A stretch of 64,000 nt of DNA from assembly GCA_963575745.1 (NCBI GenBank), contig CAUYUJ010003892.1, positions 471,163 through 535,162 of the forward strand, in the 5' to 3' direction. Of the stretch, positions 29,842 to 41,183 are shown in pieces. How positions within the stretch are numbered: position 1 is the first letter of the stretch; each line of letters begins with the position of its first letter. The notes under the pieces were generated by a model. That model did no database searches. It saw only the letters and a program-made list of their open reading frames with translations, and was not told the DNA's origin. A program made the translations under genes and the position numbers. This DNA is from Prorocentrum cordatum (taxonomy: Eukaryota > Sar > Dinophyceae > Prorocentrales > Prorocentraceae).

Positions 29842-30560
29842 GCTTTCTCCTGTCTTGTCAGCGATGCTTCTCAGCTTGCTGGACATGGCAAGCATCTTTG
29901 TCTTGCGCCTTGCGGGATGCCAACTAGGTTTGCCTCAAACATATCGTTTGGTAGTTTCGTTGTTTATGCGGTGCTTCTCAGCCTGCACTATTTACTGTTG
30001 TGGCGTCTGGTTCACGAATAGTGTTTGCGGCCTGCATTCCTCCTCAGCCTGCCCTGGCTCCCTTGAGAGTGCCTGCACAGAGTTTCGGTCTGTGCTCACG
30101 TTGCCCAACGGATTCATTCACCTTCGCCCGCGGTGCTTCTCAGCCTGCACTTCCTTTGCTACAAGCGCCTGTTCTGCAGTCGTTCACAGTGTCTCGTTTA
30201 CAGAGAATTTCGGTGTTTGAAAAACAAAACAATTCTGCATGTGTTTCTGTGGAATCTAAATCAGGTCATGGCCGTGCTTCATTGCAAGACAACCCCCATG
30301 TTCGTAGCAGTGTCGAAATCAGACGTCGTTGAGTTATAAAAGCGTTGATAGCAGTGTCTCGTTTTCAAACGCCTCATTGTATATCAACTCTGGCTGTGCC
30401 TCATTTCAAGACACCTTCCATGTGCGTAGCAGTGCCGGTATCAGAGGTTCCTCCACAACGAATTTCCCTCATCACCATCATCATGATCAAGTTCTCCCTA
30501 GCCATGTTGCCTCGAGCTATCCTTACAAAAGGAACTTTCCAGCGCCCACTGTACACAGTA
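29842..30560 (+). repeat. Spacer between ORF1 and polyprotein gene, element 3
   Basis: Near-identical to 5866-6583: 17-bp repeats near 29862, 29968 and 30132 and one GATAGCAGTGTCTCGTTTTC near 30346. No gene is seen. Confidence 0.6.
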
Positions 30561-33500
30561 ATGCCGCGGCATGCTGGTAGCTCTCGGTCTGGGCGCCATG
30601 CTCCTGACGTTTCTGCACCCAACAGCGGTGCTCCTCAGCCTGCTGCAGTGAGCAGTGCCCCTCCTCAGCGTGCTGTGTTGAACGGTACTGTCCAAAGGAT
30701 TGTTGACCTGGTGAAGGAGTTCGGTCGTATACCGAGGCGAAAGAAAGGAACGTCCGAGGAAGTGCGAGCTGAAAACAAGTTGGCCAAACGTTTCTCCGAC
30801 CACCGCGACAGCATTCCTAATGACGTTATGTTAGAGTTGCAAGCCCTCGAATGCGCCACGCCTTCAGAGCCAGCCGCTGTCAGCGCTGCCCTTCAGCGTT
30901 CTGATGCTCCTGACGTTTCTGCACCCAACAGCGGTGCTCCTCAGCCTGCTGCAGTGAGCAGTGCCCCTCCTCAGCGTGCTGTGTTGAACGGAACTAGTGT
31001 ACCAAAGGATTGTTGACCTGGTGAAGCAGTTCGGTCGTATACCGATGCGAAAGAAAGGAACGTCCGAGGAAGTACGAGCTGAAAACAAGTTGGCTTTCTC
31101 CGACCACCGCGACAGCATTCCTAATGACGTTATGTTAGAGTTGCAAGCCCTCGAATGCGCCACGCCTTCAGAGTCAGCCGCTGTCAGCGCTGCCCTTCAG
31201 CGTTCTGCACGACAGCGGAGCCTGCTGCCAGTAGCGTGCCGGTACTGTCCAAAGGATTGTTGACCTGGTTTCGGTCGTATACCGATTCCGAGGAAGTACG
31301 AGCTGAAAACAAGTTGGCCAAACGTTTCTCCGACCACCGCGACAGCATTCCTAATGACGTTATGTTAGAGTTGCAAGCCCTCGAATGCGCCGCGCCTTCA
31401 GAGTCAGCCGCTGTCAGCGCTGCCCTTCAGCGTTCTGCATTAATCGGATCTCTGCAAACGCTCGTCGAGGACGTGAAGCAGTTCGGTCGTATACCGATCA
31501 GAAATCATGGAACGTCTGAGGAAGCACGAGCCGAAAACAACTTGGCCAAACGTTTCCTTGAACACCGCGAGAGCATTCCTGGTGACGTGATGTTGGAATT
31601 GCAAGACCTCGAGGAGTCACGCGCCGTCAGCGCTGCTGCTCAGCGTGCTGCAACCGAGGAGTTCAAGCGGAAGCAGAAGACCGATGAGCTCCTGCAGCAG
31701 GTGCGCGAATTCGGCAGCTGGCCGAAGGAGAGCGCTCAACGCCCGCTTGCAGAGCGGCAGTTGGCTTGGCACATCCGAAAAACACGGAAGGCCAAACATT
31801 TCTCACCGGAGCAGGAGGCCGAGCTTCAAACTCTGCAGCGGGCGGATACGAAGCCCGTCGGGCTCATGCAGCAGACGAAGATCGAGGAGGTCATGCAACA
31901 GGTGCGAGACCTCGGCCGCTTTCCGAAGGAGTCCGCCGGGCGTAGTGTTGCAGAGCGGCAACTAGGCTGGCTAGTTCGGAAAGCACGGAAGGCCAAGCAG
32001 TTCTCCCCGGAGCAGGAGGCCGAGCTCCAGGCCCTCCAGCAGTTGGAGACCGATGACACAACAGCGACTCGCATCGCGGAGGCGGAGGCCCTCCCAAACC
32101 CCATGGAAGGGTTCGCTGACGAGGCGCAGAACAGGATCGACCAGGACCTGCTGATGCTGGAGAGTGGCATCCGGACCAAGGCAATCCTGCGGCGCCTTGC
32201 CGTCTACAAGGAGCTGGTGTCCAGCCGCGGTGCTACTCAGCCCGCGCAGCTCAAAGAATTCGTACAGCGGTACGCGGAGCGGGTGCGCAGGGCGTCGGCC
32301 GCTTCCGCGGGGAAGACCTGCTACGTTCCCGGCGGTGAGGTGGAGGGGGGCCAGCTGCGCGTCTTCTCCGCCCGCCCCGTCATGACGGGGCCGCTCGTGT
32401 GCCAGCTCTGCGAGTGCGACTTTCTTACAGAGGAGGACTTTGCGCGGCGCAAGCAGCAGGGCCACGCGGGCGAGGCGGAATGCCGCAAACGGGTGCTGTT
32501 CCTGATGACAGAGGCCGGCTGCAGGCCGATAGCCGCCCAGGAGAAGAGGATCATGGTGCAGAATTTTGCTCACTTCCAGCAGTTCTGTCACCCGGGCAGC
32601 AAGGGCAACCGCTTCTCGGGCGGCGAGGCGGTGCCCCGATGCGAGGCAGCCTGCGTAGTCTGTGCGCAGAAAGACTACCTGGAGCACCGCCACAAACTGA
32701 GCCTGTTTGGGGCAGTGCCGGAGGAGCGTGTCTTTGAGCACTGCGCCGACTCAGCAAGCGATCGTGATGACCTATCCGATGGCGAGGCAGATGCTCCACC
32801 CAAGCGTGCTCTGGTGAAGCACCGCGGGGTGTACTACTTGCAGTCCCCGGAGCTCGTGCAGAAGCTCCTGGACGTGGACAGGTACAGGCAGCGGTGGCCA
32901 CTGATCCCGTGTGAACAGCTGCACGCGTCCAGCGTTCAGCATCCGGAGCACCCAGAGTGGCGGTGGCTGCTGCACTCCCGCCGAGTCCCTGTGGTTGCAC
33001 CACCAGAAGCAACGGCGGGAACCTGCGGTGCTTCTCAGCCTGCTGCCGACAAGTCCGGCGGAGCTTCTCAGCCTGCGGACGAGAGGCCTCCGTGCGCAGG
33101 GGTGGGAGATGCCAACGCGTTGGTGTGGGTTTGTTGGGATTGCCTCAATGACCTGTGCGCCAAGAAACCGAAGATGCCGTTAAACGCCCTGGTCAACGAC
33201 AACTGGATCGGCCGGGAGCTCATGCTCGTCCGCAACGCTTCGAAAGCAACTAAGATGCTGGCGTCCCTTGGCCGATGCTGTTGGAAGCAAGTCCGCCTCG
33301 GCAAGGGCGCCCCGGATGTCCAGCAGAAAGGCATCTCGGGCAACACTATCCTCTTCGCCCAGCCCACGGCGCAAATCCCGACCATGGAGCTGCCCCCGGA
33401 GCAGGGCGCGCTGTGGACTCTCTGAACATCGTTTTCTCGGGCGCCGCGCACAAACTCCACAAGGCGTACTGGGCAACAGTCAAGCGCGGCGAGTATATGC

Positions 33501-34231
33501 AGATCGTGAGGGAGCGCAAGCTGCAGTGCGCAACCTTTTCCGAGGTATCCGTCCGGGAGGATGTTGCCCCGACACGGTTGCCGGAGGACGGCGTGCCAGA
33601 CCACATCGAAGCCTGTCTGCAACCAGTGGACGGTGTGGACAAAGCCCCGGTACGTCTGTTGGGGCCAGCATCCAGGGCGCCGGAAGTGGGCAGAGACGAC
33701 GAGGCGGGAGACGAGTCTGACGAGGAGACAGAGACAGACAAAGACGGAGAAGCAGCAGAACAGCCTGACATGGCCTACCTGCATGAAAATGTGGCAGAGG
33801 TCACAGTTGCAGTGGATCCAGTGCATGACATCGCTCCAGTCCGAATGATGCAAGCGCTGCAAGGCACGCTGGTGGCGCTGCAGGAGCAGGCAGCACGCGT
33901 CGCCAAGAACGAGGTGACACCGACAGTGGCAGACAGCAGCGGTGCTCTTCAGCCTGTTGCCGACGAGGGCGGCAGGCATACGATGCGCAGCATGGTTCTC
34001 GATGTACAGAGTGCTGCTCGTTCGTTCGACGAGCGAGCGCAGGTGGTGCTGGAGAAAGCGCAAGCAGGAGCAGACGCGTGCAGAGCTGTGGGCCCGCACT
34101 CCTTATCGGTGCCTACGCAGAAACCCTTGAGTTCTTTCGACAGCAGGTCTTGGCCGGCGTGCTACACAGAGTTCTGGTTCGGGGACGGCGCGCCGAACCT
34201 CGAGCGGGAGCGGCCCATGCTGTTCGAACAG
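30561..34231 (+). pseudogene. Rep-helicase polyprotein, N-terminal exon, element 3
   Basis: The ATG at 30561 corresponds to 6584. Six helicase-associated-like repeats are recognisable (about 30690-30850, 31000-31150, 31240-31390, 31450-31610, 31670-31830, 31880-32040). This is one more than element 1; repeats 2 and 3 are damaged by an insertion near 30991 and a scrambled segment at 31200-31285. From 31290 the frame runs cleanly through the Cys/His cluster (CQLCECDF), CVVCAQKDYLEHR, two GASQPA linkers (33028, 33061) and the DUF6570-like region. A single-base loss near 33412 then shifts it. The rest (LNIVFSGAAHKLHKAYWATV to PMLFEQ) is intact and ends at the intron donor. Confidence 0.75.
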
Positions 34232-34748
34232 GTCTTCCCCAGGAATACTACTTATGCTACCAGTGTTGATAGTGGAGTCGATCCATTGATAGCAGTGTGT
34301 CGTTTGGACCTACATGTGTTGATAGCAGTGTCTCGTGGAGGCCTACATCCATTGATCGCAGTGTCTTGTTTGTACCTACGTGCGTTGATAGCAGTGTCTC
34401 GTTTGGACCTACATGTGTTGATAACAGTGTCTCGTTTGGATCTACACCCACTGATACCACTGTCTCGTTTGGACTTACATGTGTCGATAGCAGTGTCTCG
34501 TTTGGACCTACACATGTTGATAGCAGTGTCTCGTTTGGACCTATATCTATTGATAGCATTGTTCCGTTTGGACCTACATGTGTTGATAGCAGTGCCCCGT
34601 TTGGACGTACATGCGTTGATCGCAGTGTCTCGTTTGGACCTACATGTGTTGATAGCAGTGTCTCGTTTGGACATACATCCGTTGAACGCAAAGTTGCGTT
34701 TGGACCTACATGTCTTCATAGCAGTGTCTCGTTTCTTCGTCCTTCGAG
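34232..34748 (+). other. Intron of the polyprotein gene made of ~33-bp repeats (element 3)
   Basis: Same 517-bp length and borders as in element 1 (CAG|GTCTTCC, TTCGAG|GTCGC). The reading frame switches across it, and removing it joins LFEQ to VARRLINLEE in phase. Confidence 0.8.
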
Positions 34749-37658
34749 GTCGCACGGCGCCTCATCAACCTGGAGGAGCTCGAGTACTCTCTCGCGACCG
34801 ACGAGGAGCCCTACGAGGCAGCTTGCCAGAGCCGCTTCAGCTCGCCAGAGCTGATTGCCGTCTTCGGCGACGTGATCCGCCGGCTGCGGCTCTTGAAAGG
34901 CACTCGGGCGGCGATTGGCAGGAAAGGCTTCGGCACTGACCTCCAGACCCTGTCAGAGGCGTCGGCGGAGGATTTCATGGAGGCGCTAAACATCGCTAAG
35001 CCGGCCGACTGCATCGGCTCCGCCATTTCACGCCCGGGCATGCCTGCCAAGGTCAAGACTGCCCTCAGGACGTTGCTACTTAGCACTTCCGATGTCCCTG
35101 GCACGGAGGGGCGGAAAACCGCACTCCGCTTCGACGGGCACGGCAACAACCTCAAGTTCGGCGCGGCCAGCTTCTTCGTCACACCGAACTTCGCAGACAC
35201 GTACAGCCCGTTGGTCCTCCAACTCCACGAAGGGCCCGGAAAGCGGAGCCACTTAGACATTCGCGGGGGCGCGGTTGGCGCGGTGGCCAGAGCCGGCGGC
35301 GCTTCTCAGCCTGCTGGCCCTGACCTGCGGAGTCCAGCTCCGGCCATGCCTTCTCTGGAACGGATGCACCAGATAGTGGCAGCAGACCCGCGGGCGCAGG
35401 CCAAGTTCTTCCTGTTGATGACGGAGCTTCACTACCGCTACATCATCGGCTTAGAGCGCCTGTTTGTTGGCCGCACAACGCTAGCCCGACAGGCGGTGAC
35501 AACGGAGGACGACGTGGCAGCGTCTCTGCAGCCGTGCGTGGCCCCAGGCACCACTGATGTGCAAGCGCCTTTCGAAGCGCAGGGTCGGGGCTTCGCGCAC
35601 GGCCGCGGCAAAGGCCACAGCGTCATCGGGCCTACGATGGCGTGGCTGCGGTCGGCAGTGGTCGGAGGCCTGCGCACCGCCGCTCGGGAGCTGCGAACTG
35701 CGCTTCTTTCCACCGCGGAGACCGTGCAGTACGAAGCTGCCAACGAGCCCGCACGGCAGCTGGGGCTTCCTGACGTCGCGCCAGAGCCTTTCACAGCCAG
35801 GCAGCAACGACAGAGCCGCATGGACGGAGGGGAAGAGGAGGACGGCACCCTGCGCGACGAGGTGCCTCTCGGCCCGCCAGTGGAGCAGCCGCACCTGGTG
35901 GAGGAGCGAGCGCGGGCAGCCGCAGAGAACCGGATGCCTGCAATCGGCGCTGCAGCGTACCGGGGCCTCCCGCTCACAGGAGCCTTTCAGTCTACGTTTC
36001 CAAGCTACCGCCAACGAACTAGCTTCGGGCAGCTAGGTGGCGCTCCTCAGCCTGCCATGGCAGCCAGCCATGCTAGCCTCTTCCAGACGAACGAGGATGG
36101 AGCGATTCAGGAAGTCCTCAAGCCCGATGGCTCGCCGGCTTCGGTCGAGGAGATTACCGCAGATGCGGAGGCTTGGGCGGTAGCGTTTAGCCATGACTTC
36201 TTTTGCAACATCTGCTCCAACCACGAGCACGACTGCACCGAGACGTGCGTCAAGTACGTCAAGAAGAAGCTCGAGGCCAAAGAGAGTCTGCGCTCGAACA
36301 GAACCCCGTCGTGCCGCTTCTGGTTCTTTCGCATCCAGCAGCTATGTCTAGCAGGCCGCACCAAGCGAGTGCGTCGGCGCGGCAAGCCTTTGGTCCGGAC
36401 TCCGTTCATCGACTTCTCTGATGACCGCAACCAGCGGTGCCGCTGCCAGGTCAAACGCGACCAGCCGTTCAGGAGCTCCAGCAACGACGTCTCTCAAGTG
36501 ACCAGCCGGTGCAACGTGGATTTCCAGTTCTTGATGTGCGCGCCTGACGAGTCTGCCGAGGCAGCAAAAGTGCTTCAGCCTGGTGGTGCTCCTCAGCCTG
36601 CCCAGGACGGGCTGCCTGCGGCCGCCCCAGCTCAGCTGGCCAAGCGCAGAAGGCTTACCAAGAAAACGGCCAGCATGAAGAACCCAGAGTCGGCAATCGC
36701 ATTGCGCTCATCCAAACAACTCGGCGGCCGCAAAAAGTGGCTCTACGGTTGTGGCTCCTTGCATCCGACAGATGCATCTGTCGTGGAGAGCTTCCAAGCT
36801 GCTTTCCAGAAGGCTTTCTCCATGGACTTCTACATCACGAAGTACCAGGGCAAGATGATGGAGTCCATGACGCCGCTCTTCCAGTTTATGCTCACCGGCA
36901 CGCAGCGTCTGGAACAGCAGGAGAGGGACGAGAAGGAGGAGGAAGCCCGGAAGGTGCTCAGTGAGGGCGGCGCTGATGGCGAGGACCAGACGCTGGCCAA
37001 ACGGGGCCGGACGCGCGAGGATCTCGCTCGCCGCGCTCGGCGGGTCTGTATCCGCCTGGCGTCGATGGCGAACCGGTGCTTCTGGCTCTCCACGACGGAG
37101 GTGGCCGTGCATGTCCTCGCAGGCGGCGACTGCCTCCAGTCGCACCACAATGTGCGGCTCTTCACGAGACAATTACAGTGGGCCTGCCAGCAGTGCAAAC
37201 GCTTGCTAAACCATGAAGGTTCGGGCGGGGAGACGCATAATGATCAGGTGCCAATACAAGCAGTCCGCATCCAGATCCCTGACCCCGACAACGAGGAGGA
37301 GGACGCAGCAGGTGACACCAGCGGTGCTCCTCAGCCTCCTGGAGACACTCCTGCTGGTGATGAGCAAGGTGGCGGTGCGGAGTGTGAGGACATGCACGTG
37401 TGCACCACCAGCGCGAACACGGCCGACGACTACGCCCACAGAGGCCCTCGCCTGCAGACCATGCCGTACTACGTCTACAGGATGTACGTCCGGCGAGTCC
37501 TGAAGCCGAGCCGGGTCAAAGCTTCTGGACCGCGATTCTTCGCCTTCGACAGCCACTACGTCTTGGCTCCGCGGTGCACGCAGGAGGTCCAGTTGACGCG
37601 GAGTCACGTCCCCACCATCGATGGCTTCCAGTGCCCGACCTGGGCACAGGACCCCTAG
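34749..37658 (+). pseudogene. HUH/Y2 Rep domain of element 3 (one late stop)
   Basis: Continuous from VARRLINLEELEYSL. It includes the Helitron_like_N core FGAASFFVTPNFADTYSPLV, DPRAQAKFFLLMTELHYRYI, the HUH region FEAQGRGFAHGRGKGHSVIG (His codons 35598-35600 and 35616-35618), [14 protein letters not shown] and RCNVDFQFLM. The two-tyrosine motif YITKYQGK is intact (TAC at 36831-36833 and 36843-36845). This domain should nick and rejoin element ends. GA.QPA linkers occur near 35299, 36042 and 36585. Only a TAG at 37656-37658 (GAG in element 1) interrupts it. The HUH region differs from element 1 (AHGRGKGH versus TRGHGKGH), so each copy may have lost one His of an ancestral set. Confidence 0.8.
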
Positions 37659-40493
37659 CAGAACTCGCTCTTCAAGGCCCTCCTCTTCACGCCTTGGGCG
37701 TGCGAGTGTCCCCTCTCTTGTGGCTGCGTTACTCAGTACAGCCATATGCTGAGGAACTGCGACTGCCCCGCCGTGCGCCCATACTCGTTCGAGCGGGCCT
37801 GGCGGCTTCGGTGCGCGGAGATCCACGTGTTGGCAGCGCGCGCAGACTCCAGGAGCCGCCTGGCCCGCAAGAGGCTCGTGCTCGCGGACACGACCCTCTT
37901 CTCCGAGCTGAAAGAGCCCCGGGCGAACCTCGAGGAGGGCGAGCTGGTGCTCCTCAGCCTAGCGCACTTCGCAAGGTCCCAGCTGGCGCGGCGCATGCCA
38001 GCGGAGGCGGCACGGCGCATCCTCGCCTTCAGTGACCACCACTGCCGGTGGCACGAGGAACAGTGCACCCTGGCGGAGTTCTGCGCGCACGTGGCGCGAG
38101 ACGTGCTGGCGCACGTGGACCTCGCGGCGGAGGCGCGGGTTAAGCCTCGGCCAGCAACGACTGCACACCTCGAGGCGGATGAAGACTCCGCGAGCGATGC
38201 CGAAGGGCTCAAGGGGCGAGTCCCGCTGGAGCTCGTTGACGTGGGTGGAGGCGGCGGCAGCGACGTAGAGGAGGACGTGGAGGACGCCGAGATTACCGAG
38301 ATCTCCCGGTTTCCGCTGCGGGACCACGTCAGAGCAACCGAGCTGGCCCTACAGCAAGACCAACTGCAGCGCTTGGACCAGAAGGGCCGCCTCAGCTACG
38401 CCGATAAGCAGTTGAAGAACCTCGACCGAGCGTACAGCGGCATGCTGCAGCCCAGCTTTGCACTGCCAGCCAGCAGCGGCGCGCGGGAACATCAGGGCAC
38501 GCGGCTGGACGAGACCTTTTCTGACATGCTCGCCCTACAGCGGCAAAGCATTGCGCTCCAAAAGAAGCAAGCGAGCCCGGATGGAGAGATCTTGCCCGAT
38601 GCTGCGGACGACTGGCTCCCCAGCGGTGCTCCTCAGCCTGCTGCCGAGGACGCCCAACCAGAACTCGTTCCGCAGCTCTTGGCCATGCAGGGCCCGGCGG
38701 CTGTTGCGTGGAAGCTCGTCACTGATGCCCACTGCACGGAGGAGCAGATTGACGCGGTGGCGTTGTTTGCGTTGTCTCTGCAGAAACGATTTGACGGCAG
38801 ACCAGACAAGACAACGCATCTCCTCCCCGTGGCGTCCGCGACAGGCAACCACAGAGCGATCTGGCTCGGTGGAGGCGGTGTCGGCAAGACGCGCACCCTC
38901 TCCAAAGTGGTGGAGCCGATGGCCATCACTTACTTCGGCGAGCAGGGGTACCTCGGCAAAGCGCAGTCCAACCACGCCGCACACAACCTCGGCCCGCGCG
39001 GCAGGACCATGCATTCCTCCAATGGCCTGCTCATGTCGGATTCCATGCAGACAGCCAGGCTGCGCCTGACCCCACAGACGCAGAAAAAGCTGGATCGCCT
39101 CACAGGCGCACTCGGCGTCGACGTGATCGATGAGCTGGGTGCTGTGCCGGGGCCTTTGCTGCATGCAGATGCACTGCGCACGACCTACGGCAGGGCGTTG
39201 CGCTACAACCTGGACCCCACGAAGTACATGCGCCCGCAGGAGACGTGGGGACGCATGCCTGTGAAGATCTTGTGCGGAGACTTCTACCAGTTGCCGCCAG
39301 TCCCCGCCACCGCTTCCCTGCTGGCGCCTCACGCGGGCCAATCCTACGAACACCAACAGGGTAGGAAGTTGCTCGCCGACATCGAGTACGTCATCGATTT
39401 CGTGCAGATGCAGCGCTTTACAGACCCGTTGCAACTCGAGGTTCTCCACGCCATGAGAACTCCAGGCGGAAAAAAGATCTCTGACGAGAGCTGGCAGGCG
39501 ATCGTCAAAACAGAGGTCGTTAGCTCTAGCGGTGCTGCTCAGCCTGCTGCCAGCAGCAGCCAAGCCGCTCAGCCACCTCAGTGGGGCCCTCGGTTGCGTG
39601 CAGCACGAGGCTGGTACGAGTCGGCCTATGAGTGGCGCATCGTCTCTTACGCCATGCATGCACAGGCCAAGCTTGATGCGCACGATGCTGGCCAGCTGCT
39701 CTTTTACGTCCCAGCAATCGACAGACCAGCTGCGCGCCTCGCGAAGCCTGATTACGACGAGATGCGCGCGGAGCCCAACATCGGCGCTACCGCAAAAATG
39801 CCGGGGCTGCTGCCGCTCTTCGTTGGCATGGAGGTCATCCTGACAGAATCCGTCTTGCCGCCGAAGTATGTCCGTGGCGCGCCAGGCAAAGTGGTAGGCA
39901 TAGAGCTGCACGCTCTGGAGCCTCCGGTGGAGGGCCGCCCGTCCATTGTCTCGGACGGCGTGGTCGTGCTCTACTACATGCCAAAGGCCGTCTATGTCAA
40001 GATCGATGACAGCGATGAACTTTTCTTGAAGGCCGCGCCGGTGACAGCTAACAGTGCTTCTCAGCCTGCCGGCCCCGACCTGCGCGGAGTGCTCGCGATC
40101 ACCCCGCAGGCGCGCCCCTGGAAGTTCAAAGCGAAGACAGGTGGCCCGGCCATCGCGGTGTCCAGGACGCAGTTGACCGTGCTGCCCAAAAAGCAGGGGA
40201 CTCTGCATGGCGTCCAGGGCAAGACGACGGACCCAGGCTTCATCGTGCACTGGACGTTTCCGCCAGGACTCAAGAAGGAGTCCATTTGGCTTGCCTACTA
40301 CGTCAGCCTGTCGCGCCCCAGAAGCTTCAACCAACTCTTGAGCCACGGCTTGCCTGACCGGAGCATCATCGAATCCGGCCCCCCGGAACAGATCGCCAAG
40401 GCCTTTGCCGAGCTCTTCACGGACAAGATTGCCGCGACGAAGATCGCTTGCGCGAAGGCCCGACAGCAACTGGGATGGCCTGCGCGAGCTTGA
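37659..40493 (+). pseudogene. PIF1-type helicase domain of element 3 (frame open after the 37656 stop)
   Basis: One open frame from the TAG to 40493. Motifs: GGGGVGKT at 38868-38891, Asp-Glu of Walker B at 39129-39134, GDFYQLPPVP near 39276, QMQRFTDPLQLEVL near 39404, and YYVSLSRPRSFNQLLSHGLP near 40296. It lacks the two inactivating changes of element 1. An extra G near 40471 changes the last residues to GWPARA. Linkers include SGAPQPAA (38621) and SGAAQPAA (39529). The helicase would unwind DNA behind the Rep nick. Readthrough or reversion of the single upstream stop would be needed for a joined protein. Confidence 0.8.
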
Positions 40494-41095
40494 GGAGTCA
40501 TGAGATGCAGGTTGCGTTGTGGCGGTCCTGTTCAGTCTGTCCGTCTGCATTCGCGTGGTGCTTCTCAGCCTGCATGCGCGTGGTGCTTCTCAGCCTGCGC
40601 TCGTGTGCAGCTGTGCGCGGTGAGCCTGCACGTGTCGCGGACACGTTCTGGATCAGGACGGGGGGGTCCGAGCCCGAGATGGAATGCTAGCGCTCTGCAG
40701 TACAAGTGCTTTTCAGCATGCGACATCCTGCGGTGCTTCTCAGCCTGCAGGGTTCGCAGCGTGCGGTTTCGATGCATTCCTTTTCAGTATGCGAGTTCCT
40801 GCGGTGAGCTCCGTAGCTCCGTTCCGTAAACATCTTCCAAGAGCCGCTCGCAAGCTTTTGCAGCTGGCGGTCTGCAGACGTAGTCTGTCTCAGCATGCGA
40901 GCTCCCGCACGCTTCGCCGGCTTTTCCTGCGCGGACAATTTTCTCACACACGTCAGCGCCGTTTGTAGGCGTCAGAAAAAACATGTAGACATTCACGAAG
41001 GGCTCAGTCTCTATATCGTCACATCATTACATACGCAGTCGTCGAACACATCGGTGTACATTCAGCGCTTTGTCCTTCTAGCTGGGTCGCTTCGT
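40494..41095 (+). repeat. Chimeric 3' region of element 3
   Basis: 40494-40640 follows element 1 (17-bp repeats near 40556 and 40580). After GTCGCGGA the sequence switches to that of element 2 (CACGTTCTGGATCAGGACGG onward), followed by the shared 3' module with repeats near 40733. No gene is seen. Confidence 0.7.
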
Positions 41096-41183
41096 GCTGA
41101 GGCTGAGGCTGATGCAGGCTGAGGGAATGCTGCCAGATATGCTCCTACACATGGATGTTACGTTGCTTTGCCGGGATAATTTT
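41096..41183 (+). repeat. 3' terminus of element 3
   Basis: A short GAGGCTGAGGCTGATGCAGG repeat, then GGAATGCTGCCAGATATGC, ACACATGGATGTTACGT (degenerate inverted repeat) and TGCTTTGCCGGGATAATTT. To the right, host-type GTAGATCTGTTTAAG begins. Confidence 0.7.

Larger units (their letters stand above)
25662..41183 (+). mobile_element. Element 3: giant Helitron2-like transposon, 15.5 kb, best-preserved polyprotein
   Basis: It starts with ACCCTAACAGCGAAGGACTG and ends at GCCGGGATAATTTT (41171-41183). Layout matches element 1: end module, six 73-bp repeats, GGA tract (with assembly gap), leader doublet, RPA-like ORF (broken), spacer, and Rep-helicase gene with the 33-bp-repeat intron. It lacks the 1.9-kb TIR transposon and the A-rich block of element 1. 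Its 3' end is instead the module of element 2, so it looks chimeric. Identity to element 1 over the genes is roughly 97-98% by eye. Confidence 0.75.

Noticed and set aside
38535-40550. 671-codon minus-strand frame opposite the helicase
   Set aside because: It is a shadow of a GC-rich gene; all recognisable motifs (GGGGVGKT, GDFYQLPPVP) are on the + strand.
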